Shown in pieces: positions 26,675-36,048 of a stretch of DNA of 64,000 bases. Both the position numbers and the translations under genes were made by a program. The notes under the pieces are model-generated. The model did not search any database and was not told where the DNA came from. It saw only the letters and a list, made by a program, of their open reading frames with translations. The stretch is from Chitinophaga sancti (GTDB lineage Bacteria; Bacteroidota; Bacteroidia; Chitinophagales; Chitinophagaceae): the NCBI RefSeq assembly GCF_034087045.1, contig NZ_CP139247.1, positions 5,854,001 through 5,918,000 of the forward strand, written 5' to 3'. Positions within the stretch are counted from its first letter, which is position 1, and each line of letters opens with the position of its first letter.

Positions 26675-27388
26675 TCATTTCTTATTTTTCAATTTCTGCA
26701 CTTTAAAAATAGGCATCGGTGCTGCGTACAAGGATTTGCCGGCCGTATAATTCCTATCCATTTCTATCATAATTGCATATACTGCTATGCTGATGATAGA
26801 TGCAAAAAAGCACCAGACAGAAAGTATATAGTGTTCATAAAACATTGCAGAAATGATATATGAAGTCAAAATCGCCAAACCCAGCATCCATATTCTTTTA
26901 ATGGATGAAAAGAAAGGAGAAACAACGGTGGCAAGTGCATATAATACAATACCATATTTTCTGAGTGATGGAGGAAAATCTAATGTATATGCAATGTGGT
27001 ACCCAACAATATCAGCCTTAACCGGATATCTTATTAAACACCAGGCAAAATATACTCCTACTATTAATCCTGCAGCAACAAAGTAACGCCCCATCCGTTT
27101 TCGGCCGGCTTCTTCTTCCAGCAGCAATATGGCAACCGGCACCCAAATAGGCCAGACCACCTGTGCAAAAAAAAGGAAAATATAGGTAAAGGAAACCTGG
27201 GTTGCCAAATATGCCGGATTGGGTAAGGATAGCCATAGTACTCCTTCTGCTGATTGCTGTACCGCAAAAATAAGGGGTATGGCCGCAAACATAGTCTGAG
27301 AGGAATGTTTCACTTTTTTAAAAGTGGCCACTCCAATAATGGCAAGCACAACACCTGCGCTAAAGCTTGCAGTGGCTGAAAAGCACAT
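26675..27388 (-). CDS. DUF6629-like polytopic membrane protein
   Basis: 237 residues, seven or so predicted transmembrane helices. Starts MCFSATASFSAGVVLAIIG, the hallmark opening of this family; then FAVQQSAEGVLWL and EHYILSVWCFFASIISI. Function unknown. Cytoplasmic C-terminus is basic (FKVQKLKNKK). Upstream of it on the same strand is the 51-residue gene, 100 bases away. In this genome block it travels with BON and Mla genes, suggesting an envelope or stress role by context only. Confidence 0.8.
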   Translation of the reverse strand: MCFSATASFSAGVVLAIIGVATFKKVKHSSQTMFAAIPLIFAVQQSAEGVLWLSLPNPAYLATQVSFTYIFLFFAQVVWPIWVPVAILLLEEEAGRKRMGRYFVAAGLIVGVYFAWCLIRYPVKADIVGYHIAYTLDFPPSLRKYGIVLYALATVVSPFFSSIKRIWMLGLAILTSYIISAMFYEHYILSVWCFFASIISIAVYAIMIEMDRNYTAGKSLYAAPMPIFKVQKLKNKK

Positions 27389-27487
27389 AGGATTTTTTTT
27401 TGCTGAATTAATTTAAACAACCAATTAGTTCATTAATATGCTACCCTTCAGGCCCTCTCCGGAAAAGGATTGGCAGATGGCAGTTGG

Positions 27488-27643
27488 TTATGTTTTTTGT
27501 GTGTGCCTGACTGAAAAAGCCTTAATAGATTTATCAAGGTCTTTCTCAAGTGTATTAATCAGGCCTTTATTATTAGCAGTCAGGGTTTTCTTTACTGAAA
27601 CAATCAGCTTTTCCTTCAATTCTTTAATCTCTTTCGTTTTCAT
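27488..27643 (-). CDS. Small basic protein, unknown
   Basis: 51 residues from the ATG at 27643: MKTKEIKELKEKLIVSVKKTL, then NTLEKDLDKSIKAFSVRHTQKT. Very Lys-rich and likely all alpha-helical. The longer possible start at 27715 would add an unlikely hydrophobic leader. No recognised family. Position between BON and DUF6629 genes on the same strand supports it being expressed. Confidence 0.5.
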   Translation of the reverse strand: MKTKEIKELKEKLIVSVKKTLTANNKGLINTLEKDLDKSIKAFSVRHTQKT

Positions 27644-27730
27644 GATATATGATTTGATTTGAATGTAGTATTCAACTTGTACTGTATTTAATGAATTAAA
27701 AAAAACGGTAAGCATTCTTCTCTTTTAAAC

Positions 27731-28408
27731 TCATTCATCCATTAATGAATAATCATAATAAACCACCAGTTCATTATCTACTGACCATACGCCAGGTGCA
27801 TTAAAGGTAATCCGTCCTGCTTCAGTTTTCTGGCACCAGGAATCCACAGTACCTGTCAATGTAGCCTTATGACCAGACACCTTAACATCAATGTCATTTT
27901 CATAAATTGACCAGTTAAGTTTAAGTGCGCTTTCTATATCTGCTTTAACAATGGCTGCATTTAAATCAGATTTAATTTTGATATTGTTTGAAACCCCCGT
28001 TACCCCTAACAGATTCTTTACAGCATCGTTAGCAGCTGTTCTTTCATAATGCCATTGAAATTCTCCTTCCAATGTAACCCATCCTTTTTCAACTTTTACT
28101 TTCACATTGTCATTTGGCACACGCCAGTTCCATTCAAAAGCATTTAATATTTCGGAAGCAATCTCATTGTCATCATTTGGAGCATAAGAGCTACTGAATT
28201 TAACCTCAATTTTTTCAACAACTGCCATAACACCAGCTACATTCTTTGCAGCATCTTCAGCTTCAGATTTTTTAGTATAATTATCTACCACACCGGTAAG
28301 TGTTACTACACCATCTTTTACGATTACGCCAATTTCTGTTGCGCTCAATAAAGGCTCCCATTTGATGGCATCCTGAACATCCTTCTGTAAGTCTGTGTAA
28401 TTTTTCAT
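27731..28408 (-). CDS. Triple BON-domain protein (OsmY-like)
   Basis: 225 residues: three BON domains at about 1-72, 78-148 and 150-222, each with the pattern V-x-V-x-x-G-x-V-T-L-x-G-x-V-(D/Q). No signal peptide is visible (it starts MKNYTDLQKDVQDAIKWEP), so, unlike periplasmic OsmY, it may be cytoplasmic. BON domains bind phospholipid and respond to osmotic or envelope stress. Intact copy of the frameshifted gene at 25275-25945; a local duplication is likely. Directly upstream, but on the other strand, is the mla operon. Confidence 0.9.
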   Translation of the reverse strand: MKNYTDLQKDVQDAIKWEPLLSATEIGVIVKDGVVTLTGVVDNYTKKSEAEDAAKNVAGVMAVVEKIEVKFSSSYAPNDDNEIASEILNAFEWNWRVPNDNVKVKVEKGWVTLEGEFQWHYERTAANDAVKNLLGVTGVSNNIKIKSDLNAAIVKADIESALKLNWSIYENDIDVKVSGHKATLTGTVDSWCQKTEAGRITFNAPGVWSVDNELVVYYDYSLMDE

Positions 28409-28764
28409 TTTATTAAAATTGAAATTGCAAATGAATCTTACAATTATGTAAGGTCAGTTTATATCATACAGCACTCCTTTACTGTCATTATTCTCTCGTA
28501 TTCACGGCTGCAAGAGGAGTGATTTGGTTAATTATTTAGTAAAGGTCGGTCTATCCGGACTGGAAAGTATTACACAATAAAAAGAATGAGTTGTATTATT
28601 CACACATTTGAATGACTGTGTTACGTATTATAAGTAACTTGGATTTTTTAGGCGGTAATAAAGGTTTGCCAGGGAACCGTTCTAACAGCGATTCTAAAAT
28701 GGGTAGATCATAAAGTAAAAGGAATGGTGAAATTAATAAATATTTGAAACGATCAAACAACGTC
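28409..28764. other. Divergent intergenic region between BON and mlaE genes
   Basis: No gene, RNA or clear hairpin seen. A/T-rich and probably holds promoters for both directions. A 73-residue minus-strand reading frame in it (28596-28817) overlaps the mlaE start and looks accidental. Confidence 0.5.
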
Positions 28765-29568
28765 ATGGAATCAGAAATACCTGTAACCTCCAAACCGGGA
28801 AAATTTTTACTATCCAAAAAAGCAGATTCATTCTTCAGGGATATCTATAACGTTTATATATTCATCTTACAGTATTTTAAGGAACTCTTTTCAGCACCAT
28901 TTGAATGGAAGGAATTAATCAACCAGTGCTACCAGGTTGGCTACAGATCATTACCCCTAATTTCGTTAACAGGCTTTATAACCGGCACCGTATTTACAAA
29001 GCAATCCCGCCCATCCCTGTCAGAGTTTGGAGCTACCTCATGGCTTCCCTCTTTGATATCAATTGCTATCATCCGTGCACTTGCTCCGTTGGTTACGGCT
29101 TTGATTGCCGCAGGAAAAGTAGGTTCTAATATGGGAGCCGAACTGGGCTCCATGAAAGTAACCGAACAAATTGATGCTATGGAAGTATCCGGTACCAATC
29201 CATTTAAATATTTAGTTGTAACAAGAATCACAGCTATCACTTTAATGCTTCCTATATTGGTGATTTACACCGGCCTGATCGGGATGCTGGGGTCTTTTCT
29301 AAATATTCATCAAAATGAGTTGACAAGTTTTCCTGCCTTTATCAGCAGTGCTTTCAAAACAATTTCATTTCTTGATATTACCGCTTCCGTTTTCAAAGCA
29401 GTGTGTTATGGTTTTACTATAGGCGTAGCCGGCTGTTACCAGGGTTATTATGCACAAAATGGAACCAAGGGCGTAGGTACTGCTGCAAATGTAGCTGTAG
29501 TCCTTTCGATGTTTATGATTTTCGTGGAGGAAATGGTAATTGTACAGGTTGTAAATGCATTTAGATAA
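28765..29568 (+). CDS. mlaE: MlaE-family ABC permease
   Basis: 267 residues from the ATG at 28765. Six or so hydrophobic spans; family signature EQIDAMEVSGTNPFKYLVVTRI at ~140-160 and the GSxMGAELGSMKVTE stretch before it. Permease of the Mla/Mce phospholipid transporter in the inner membrane, moving lipids between the inner and outer membrane to keep outer-membrane asymmetry. Followed 15 bases later by the ATPase gene and then by mlaD; mlaB/mlaC are not here, as in many Bacteroidota. Confidence 0.92.
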   Translation: MESEIPVTSKPGKFLLSKKADSFFRDIYNVYIFILQYFKELFSAPFEWKELINQCYQVGYRSLPLISLTGFITGTVFTKQSRPSLSEFGATSWLPSLISIAIIRALAPLVTALIAAGKVGSNMGAELGSMKVTEQIDAMEVSGTNPFKYLVVTRITAITLMLPILVIYTGLIGMLGSFLNIHQNELTSFPAFISSAFKTISFLDITASVFKAVCYGFTIGVAGCYQGYYAQNGTKGVGTAANVAVVLSMFMIFVEEMVIVQVVNAFR

Positions 29569-29583
29569 ATTGAATAGTGAGTT

Positions 29584-30360
29584 ATGAATGAAGCAGCAAC
29601 AAATTACAATAACGACACTGTAATTTCTATTAAAGATTTAAAGAAATCCTTTGATACGAACATTGTACTGAATGGGATAGACATTGATATTTTAAAAGGA
29701 GAAAATCTTGCGGTGCTGGGTCGTTCCGGAAGTGGAAAATCCGTACTGATAAAAATAATCTCCGGTCTGCTAAAACCTGATAGTGGTACTGTAAAAGTGC
29801 TGGGTCAGGAAGTAAATAAATTAACCGGGAAGGCATTACAGGCACTAAGATTAAAAATTGGTTTCTCTTTTCAAAGCAGTGCTTTGTACGACAGTATGAC
29901 CGTCAGAGAAAATCTCGCATTTCCACTGGTAAGAAATAAACGTAACTTAAAAACAAAGGAGGTGAATGAAGCCATTGAATCGGTTTTGAATGATGTGGAT
30001 TTATTACAAACCATCAACCAAATGCCCGCAGAACTTTCCGGAGGGCAGAGAAAACGTATCGGCATTGCCCGTACGCTGATAATGAAGCCGGAAATAATGT
30101 TGTATGATGAGCCTACATCTGGGCTTGATCCCCTCACCTGCATAGAGATAAATGCCCTGATTGTGAAGGTTCGCCAACAATACAACGCCAGCTCAATTAT
30201 TATTACACATGATTTAACCTGTGCAAAAGCTACTGCTGACAAAGTCACCATGATAGTAGATGGCAGGTTTTTGATACCCGGAAGTTTTAGCGAAATATTC
30301 AATAAAAAAAATACAAATGCAAAATCCTTTTATGATTACAATTTCATCAACGACAAATGA
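29584..30360 (+). CDS. mlaF: MlaF-type ABC ATPase
   Basis: 258 residues. Walker A GRSGSGKSVLIK, Q-loop FSFQSSALYDSMTV, signature LSGGQRKRIGIART, Walker B IMLYDEPTSGLDP, H-loop IIITHD. The SALYDSMTV segment after the Q-loop is typical of MlaF. Energises lipid transport with MlaE. Stop codon overlaps the mlaD start by four bases (ATGA), indicating coupled translation. Confidence 0.94.
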   Translation: MNEAATNYNNDTVISIKDLKKSFDTNIVLNGIDIDILKGENLAVLGRSGSGKSVLIKIISGLLKPDSGTVKVLGQEVNKLTGKALQALRLKIGFSFQSSALYDSMTVRENLAFPLVRNKRNLKTKEVNEAIESVLNDVDLLQTINQMPAELSGGQRKRIGIARTLIMKPEIMLYDEPTSGLDPLTCIEINALIVKVRQQYNASSIIITHDLTCAKATADKVTMIVDGRFLIPGSFSEIFNKKNTNAKSFYDYNFINDK

Positions 30361-31334
30361 CTACATTTAAAAATAACCGCCCCGTAATTGTTGGGATATT
30401 TATACTACTGGGCCTTGCGATATTAGTGGTTACCATTTTCACCTTAGGGGGGCAGAAAAAAACATTCGTAAAATCGTATACCATATATGCGGTTTTCAAT
30501 GATGTAGGAGGTTTAATAAAAGGGGGCAATGTTTGGTTTTCTGGTGTAAAAGTGGGTACGGTCAAGAACATCACATTCTATCAAAACTCGCAGGTGCTGG
30601 TTACGATGAACATTGAGAAAGAAGCTCAATCACATATCCATAAAGATGCAATGGCAAAAATCGGTTCAGATGGACTGATAGGCAACAAAATAGTAATTAT
30701 TTATGGAGGAAGTGAAAACATGCCCCAGGCAGAGGCAAATGATCTTCTACATGTCGAAAACATAGCTGGCACTGATGATATGCTGGCAACCTTACAGGCC
30801 AACAATATAAATCTATTGGAAATAACAAACGATTTTAAGCGTATAAGTAAAAAGATCGATAGTGGGAAAGGTACGTTAGCTACATTATTAAATGATCCTG
30901 CAATGGCCAATAAGCTTTCCAACACGTTTGACAACCTACAGGCTACCGCATCAAATTTTAAAGCCGTTTCTATTAACAGTAAAGATGTTTTATTAAATCT
31001 CAAAGATTTTTCCAACAAAATCAATAAGCCAGGTAATTCAATAAATGATGTGGTTACAGATACTGTCATGTATGCTTCTATTAAAGGAACATTATTCCAA
31101 TTGAAAAAAGCAGCTGATGCGGTGACCATATTTACTGGCAACCTCGAAAAGGCAAGTGAAAGACTAAACCAGGATAACAATGTAGCAGGAGTGTTATTGA
31201 ACGATTCACTCACAGCCGCCTCCATTAAAATCACTTTAAAGAACCTGGAAACCAGCAGCCAGAAATTAGATGCAGACCTTGAGGCATTGCAACACAATTT
31301 TTTATTAAGAGGCTATTTCAGGAAAAAGAAATAA
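30357..31334 (+). CDS. mlaD: MlaD/MCE-domain substrate-binding protein
   Basis: 325 residues: short cytoplasmic Lys tail, one transmembrane helix (RPVIVGIFILLGLAILVVTIFTL), then the MCE domain (~35-125; VKSYTIYAVFNDVGGLIKGGNVWFSGVKVGTV). The C-terminal ~190 residues are helical with repeated TLxNLxxTSxNFKA / TLKNLETSSQKLDADLEA patterns, the long-needle type of C-terminus used to span the periplasm. Anchored in the inner membrane and hexameric in known members. Completes an E-F-D transporter. Confidence 0.93.
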   Translation: MTTFKNNRPVIVGIFILLGLAILVVTIFTLGGQKKTFVKSYTIYAVFNDVGGLIKGGNVWFSGVKVGTVKNITFYQNSQVLVTMNIEKEAQSHIHKDAMAKIGSDGLIGNKIVIIYGGSENMPQAEANDLLHVENIAGTDDMLATLQANNINLLEITNDFKRISKKIDSGKGTLATLLNDPAMANKLSNTFDNLQATASNFKAVSINSKDVLLNLKDFSNKINKPGNSINDVVTDTVMYASIKGTLFQLKKAADAVTIFTGNLEKASERLNQDNNVAGVLLNDSLTAASIKITLKNLETSSQKLDADLEALQHNFLLRGYFRKKK

Positions 31335-31380
31335 TAAACAAGTGATACGGATTAACAACCAGTTTGACAGGTATTTGAAA

Positions 31381-33882
31381 CTACCTTAACTTCTTTTTTA
31401 AAAGCGTTTTATAAACTTCAAACCATCCTGTTATAACCAGGCTTACCCCCGTGCAAAGAATAAAATCCCGCGCGCTGATCCGGGTTAATTGAAACGCACG
31501 CTGTACAAACGGAATAATAGTTATTCCTGCCAGAAAAACCAATGAGGCAGACAAGACAAAAGGGACAAGATTATTTTTGAACCGAAAGGTTTTAAAAATA
31601 TTTTCCTGGAAGGACCGGTTCACGAAAGTGAGAAATACATTACTGATTACAAGCGTAAGGAATATAATTGTGCGCACGTATTCGATCGTATTACCGCTCT
31701 GCATAAAACCATAGTACAGGGAAAGGATTCCGAATGCGATGATGAAACCCTGAATAAGGCTGATCAGCAGTTCCTTTCCGGTGAATATACTTTGCGATTT
31801 CTTACGGGGTGGCTGGATCATGATGGAGCTTTCCACCGGCTCTTTTTCAAAAAAGATCGAGCAGGTTGGCCCCATGATCAGTTCAAGAAATATCACATGA
31901 ATGGGGGTGAAGATATTAGGGTACCTCCAACCCAGTAATAAAGGAAGGGATGCCGTAAGTATAATCGGTATATGAATGGAAATGATGTAGCGAACAGCTT
32001 TTTTCAGGTTATAGTAGATCTTTCTTCCCTGTTTGATAGCTTCTGTTACTTTTTCCAGGCGGTCATCCGTGAGAATAAGGTCCGAAGCTTCTCTCGCGAT
32101 CTCCGTGCCCCTCCCCCCCATCGCTATCCCGATATTGGCTGATTTCAGGGCCGGGCCATCGTTCACTCCGTCTCCCATCATGGCAACGGTCTCACCGCTT
32201 TCTTTCAATGCTTCAATGATCTTCAGCTTGGCCTCTGGAAACATCCGTGCAAAAACAACTACTTCCCTGACAACTTTGACAATTTCGGTTGAAGTCATGG
32301 TCATTAATTCTTCGCCCGTGATAGCGGCACCATTCAATTGCATACCTACCTGCTTAGCAATATGCATAGCAGTCTCTTTATTATCGCCTGTTATGAGCTT
32401 TACTTTTATACCTGCGGCATACCATTGGTCAAAATCGTTTTTTATTCCCTGCTTAGGAGGATCATACAAAGCTACAATCCCCTCGAACTGCCAGTTAAAG
32501 TTCTGCTGCAGTTCCGGGAAATCCTTTCCGGTAAAGGTGGCGGAGCAAATGCCCAGTAACCGAAGTCCTTTGGCAGCCATACTGCTGATAACTACATTTA
32601 TTTTTTCGGTAGCCGCCGGGGACATTTTACAGACAGCCAGGATTCTCTCGGGTGCTCCCTTTCCTGCAACAATGATGTTGCCCTTCATCCTGTATACATG
32701 TGTCATCATGGGTGGCATACCGCTTAATGGGTATTCCCGGATCATTTCTTCCTTTTCGGCTTCTATGCGGGGAACCCGTTCATAAGCTGCTATGATGGCT
32801 TTTTCCATTGCATCAAAAGCCTCCTGTTCACTGGCCAGCCTCGCATAACGAAGCACTTTACTGCTCTTAATAGCACTTTCCGGTGTTATAATTTCTGTAA
32901 TGTCGTTTTCAAAATCATAGATACTGTTGACTTCCATTCTATTTTCGGTGATCGTGCCCGTCTTATCGAGGCAAATGACACTTACTGCCCCAAGATTTTC
33001 TATCGTTAGCGGTTGGCGTGTTATGATGCCCAGTTTTGACATATGGTATGCCCCGAGTGCCATAAAAGAAGAAAACGCTACGGGAATTTCTTCCGGAATA
33101 ACGGCCATCGCGATGGTAAGACCTAACAGGAGACTTTGAATAATACTTCCGGAATGAAGATAATTGACTAACCAGATTAAAGCAAAGGTGATAAACCCAA
33201 TGGCCGCCATAATTTTCACGAATTGCGCGATCTGGTTTTGCAACAACGTTCCCGGGGTTGAAATAGTTGTGATCGATTTGCCCAACTTTCCCAGAACTGT
33301 GCTGTTGCCAATGGCAGTGACGATTGCGTAACAACTTCCCGAATTGACGGTTGTGCCCTGGAAAAGCAGGTTGTGCCCCTCAGCTGCACTTTTATCCACC
33401 GGCTGAGATTCGCCGGTAATAATTGATTCATTAATACTCAAATCATTGGCGTGTACAATTTTACAATCGGCGGGGATGCTGTTTCCTTCTGCCAGCAATA
33501 ATATGTCGCCAGGTAAGAGGTCCTCCGAGAATATAGCCTGTTCTTTCTCATCCCGGACTACAGTAACCCTTGGTTGTGTATATTGTTTGAGCGCCGCCAG
33601 GGCTTTGGAGCTTTTGACGCCCTGAAAAATGGAAATAGCTCCGACAAAAACCATCGCTGCCAGCATGAGTAGTCCCTCTTTTACCTCTCCCAGGAAGAAA
33701 TATAGCAGGCAGGCAAGCAGAAGCATAAGAAACATAGGTTCTTTTACGATCTCCCATACCATCCTGGCAAACCCATGTTCCCGGGCTGCTATGAATTGGT
33801 TCTTACCATATTGCCTGACAAGTGCAGGTACATCCATGCTTCTCAAACCTGAAAACCCTGGTTCTAATTTGACGTTTTTCAT
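31381..33882 (-). CDS. P-type cation ATPase (P2, calcium-type)
   Basis: 833 residues. Actuator TGES at 156-159, phosphorylated Asp306 in CLDKTGTITEN, KGAPE in the nucleotide-binding domain, TGDN and GDGVNDGPALKSANIG hinge. The M4 ion site reads PEEIPV (263-268), where Ca2+ pumps have PEGLP; type II pumps of bacteria use PEEFP or PEELP, so the Glu here is consistent with divalent or monovalent cation export, the ion uncertain. About ten transmembrane helices. Lone gene; opposite in direction to the mla operon, with 46 bases between ends. Confidence 0.92.
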   Translation of the reverse strand: MKNVKLEPGFSGLRSMDVPALVRQYGKNQFIAAREHGFARMVWEIVKEPMFLMLLLACLLYFFLGEVKEGLLMLAAMVFVGAISIFQGVKSSKALAALKQYTQPRVTVVRDEKEQAIFSEDLLPGDILLLAEGNSIPADCKIVHANDLSINESIITGESQPVDKSAAEGHNLLFQGTTVNSGSCYAIVTAIGNSTVLGKLGKSITTISTPGTLLQNQIAQFVKIMAAIGFITFALIWLVNYLHSGSIIQSLLLGLTIAMAVIPEEIPVAFSSFMALGAYHMSKLGIITRQPLTIENLGAVSVICLDKTGTITENRMEVNSIYDFENDITEIITPESAIKSSKVLRYARLASEQEAFDAMEKAIIAAYERVPRIEAEKEEMIREYPLSGMPPMMTHVYRMKGNIIVAGKGAPERILAVCKMSPAATEKINVVISSMAAKGLRLLGICSATFTGKDFPELQQNFNWQFEGIVALYDPPKQGIKNDFDQWYAAGIKVKLITGDNKETAMHIAKQVGMQLNGAAITGEELMTMTSTEIVKVVREVVVFARMFPEAKLKIIEALKESGETVAMMGDGVNDGPALKSANIGIAMGGRGTEIAREASDLILTDDRLEKVTEAIKQGRKIYYNLKKAVRYIISIHIPIILTASLPLLLGWRYPNIFTPIHVIFLELIMGPTCSIFFEKEPVESSIMIQPPRKKSQSIFTGKELLISLIQGFIIAFGILSLYYGFMQSGNTIEYVRTIIFLTLVISNVFLTFVNRSFQENIFKTFRFKNNLVPFVLSASLVFLAGITIIPFVQRAFQLTRISARDFILCTGVSLVITGWFEVYKTLLKKKLR

Positions 33883-34010
33883 GCCGGCTGATTTATTGGT
33901 ATTGGATGGAGGACTCTGGTAAGTTAGTAAAGTTTCAGGGGAAATGAAATGATTAAACTCATCAAGGGTGGTGATTCTTAATGCGAGGTAGCGTTTGATT
34001 CTATGAGGTG

Positions 34011-34328
34011 CTATAATTCTTCTGACGCATACTTTACAAAAAACTCAAAGGCATAGACATTGTTATTATAGTTTGATTTAAATCTTCCATGAAGAATATG
34101 TCTTTCATCTACATCATTGGATTTATCAATCTCATCAAATAAATGCGTTAATTCATGAAATTTAATATGGTCGACGGTCCAATTCCTTCCATGAGTTGTA
34201 TAAAGCAATGGCCTTAAACTTTCCCTGCTTACAGTAAGGCTCCTGATATATTCCATTCCCAGCAAAAAACTGGGATTAGAATAACGATTGTCACAACCGC
34301 TAACAAATTCTTTCCCGTCAACATTCAA
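34011..34328 (-). CDS. Small protein with an HExxH motif, start uncertain
   Basis: 105 residues if started at the TTG at 34328; the frame stays open upstream for ~15 more codons (LASALTLLLLSDL), a hydrophobic stretch that looks like part of a signal, but no ATG lies in it. The core TVDHIKFHELTHLFDEIDKSND contains HELTH, the zincin motif HExxH, without a recognisable third ligand. It could be a small metalloprotease or only a coincidence; family unknown. Located 40 bases after the previous minus-strand gene, so likely in the same transcript. The missing ATG suggests a damaged or truncated start. Confidence 0.5.
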   Translation of the reverse strand: MNVDGKEFVSGCDNRYSNPSFLLGMEYIRSLTVSRESLRPLLYTTHGRNWTVDHIKFHELTHLFDEIDKSNDVDERHILHGRFKSNYNNNVYAFEFFVKYASEEL

Positions 34329-34368
34329 ATCAGATAATAATAATAGTGTCAGTGCAGATGCCAGTGAG

Positions 34369-35841
34369 TTAATGCTCCCGGTTCATTGCCACCTGCTTCA
34401 ACATTTTTTTATACCGGGCAAATGCCGGTCCCATAATATACCCGATATTCAGCTGTACCCTAAATCCATTATACCGTTCCAACCCCCCGATATAAGGATC
34501 ATATTTAGGTGTCCACAAGTATTTAACAGACAAATCATAGGCGAATCTTTTGCCTGCCCTGGTAAACATACCTACTCCCGCTTCCATAGAAAAACGCTTC
34601 TGCGAATAATCCTTGGCGTCAATATCTGCCATGGTCCCCTTTATTTTAATCAGGGTTGTATTTACGGCCCCCACACCCAACATTAAATAAGGTCTTGGTT
34701 CTGCGGCTAACAAGCCTCTCAGGAAACTTCTGCGGCTATTCAGATAACCAAGTTCTATTTCATCATTCTCTTTCGCAATTTCCTCATCCAGTGCCCTGAT
34801 CTTCATCCACTGATTCGCTTTGTATCGCTTGCTATAGATTCCTCCCAGCCCCCATTTAAAATAGGAATAATTAGATAAAATAAAACCCGTGCTCGCACTG
34901 ATGGAAGAACCATTACTGCCAATCAGTGCCTTATAGCGTTCTGTTCTATTCATCTGGATCTCCGTTCCTATCCGATGTCTATCTGAGATAAAACTCTCCG
35001 AAGCAATACCAAAGTAAAATTTCTTTTCTGCAATGTTTATCCTCGTTTTCACATCCTCAGGCGTTTGATAACTACGCGGAATATAGGTATTACCGAATGT
35101 AATACTGATGACCCTGTTGCTTAAATAGGAATCCAGCAGTTGGTCAGTCATCTCCTTGCGTACATGGTTATACATTTTTTCGTACCGTGCCAGTCTTTCA
35201 ATTTCCCATTCGTAGTCATTGTCTCCATTCATTTTCCTTTTCTGAACATAATACATCGTATCTGCCGGAATTTCACCCGTAAGCAGGCTATAGTTACTGT
35301 TTTTTTTGTTTACATGGTGATACGGAAACATGGCATCACCAAAGTAAGTGGTAGCCAGTTGCATAGATGGCATCATGATCCAGATACCAGGGGAAGAAGA
35401 AAAATATTCCGGTAAAAAAGACATCACCGGCACCATAGCTGCTCCCTTCGCAGCGGCATCCACATTTCTATTGAGTGGTTTTATCGACCTGATATTTTCA
35501 AATTTAATACTGTCAAAGCTTGGCGCCCCTAGTTTAACAGGAATAGGTATAGGGATAAATGGTGGCCGTTTAATAAATACCAGGCATGAGTCAGTTATAC
35601 CGACAAGTACAGATTCAACATAATAGGTATGTCTGTTAAAATCAGTCCTGGTAAGGGGCTGTTCCATCTTTATCTTTTTATCTGACCAGAACCATAATTT
35701 TATGAAGCTACCTGTTTTTATAGTATCACATTTCCCTGATTGAACGTTTTTAATAATAAGTACTTTTTGCGTTGCAGGTAACTGGCCGTAGGCAAAGGAA
35801 ACAGAAAGGCAATAAATAATAATTTGTAGGTAGCACTTCAT
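34369..35841 (-). CDS. Exported protein, possible outer-membrane beta-barrel, unknown
   Basis: 490 residues with a signal peptide (ending AYGQ, ~20). N-terminal domain of strands: GKCDTIKTGSFIKLWFWSDK, LVGITDSCLVFIKRPPFIPIPIPVKLGAPSFDSIKFENIRSI, a pattern also seen in Bacteroidota proteins that translate surface ions or sense. The C-terminal half alternates aromatic strands (YSYFKWGLGGIYSKRYKA, RPYLMLGVGAVNTTLIK, GFRVQLNIGYIMG), as in small outer-membrane barrels. No known family recognised. Nothing links it to the ATPase or the two-component system beside it. Confidence 0.72.
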   Translation of the reverse strand: MKCYLQIIIYCLSVSFAYGQLPATQKVLIIKNVQSGKCDTIKTGSFIKLWFWSDKKIKMEQPLTRTDFNRHTYYVESVLVGITDSCLVFIKRPPFIPIPIPVKLGAPSFDSIKFENIRSIKPLNRNVDAAAKGAAMVPVMSFLPEYFSSSPGIWIMMPSMQLATTYFGDAMFPYHHVNKKNSNYSLLTGEIPADTMYYVQKRKMNGDNDYEWEIERLARYEKMYNHVRKEMTDQLLDSYLSNRVISITFGNTYIPRSYQTPEDVKTRINIAEKKFYFGIASESFISDRHRIGTEIQMNRTERYKALIGSNGSSISASTGFILSNYSYFKWGLGGIYSKRYKANQWMKIRALDEEIAKENDEIELGYLNSRRSFLRGLLAAEPRPYLMLGVGAVNTTLIKIKGTMADIDAKDYSQKRFSMEAGVGMFTRAGKRFAYDLSVKYLWTPKYDPYIGGLERYNGFRVQLNIGYIMGPAFARYKKMLKQVAMNREH

Positions 35842-36048
35842 AAATTGTTGTTCGTATCATACAAATCTATCGGTGAAACGAACTATTCGGCAAAAAAATG
35901 GATAAACCAACCAATTGTCAGGGAGAATTAAATGTATCACAAACAGAAAGTAAATCAGTGGATTAACGGCAGCATATTTACCGGTAAATTGGTGGATTGA
36001 TCGATTAATTTTATATTGGATGATTGAAATTTTTTACTTTCCCCCCAG

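Noticed and set aside
28596..28817. 73-residue minus-strand frame overlapping the mlaE start
   Set aside because: No family resemblance and conflicts with mlaE.
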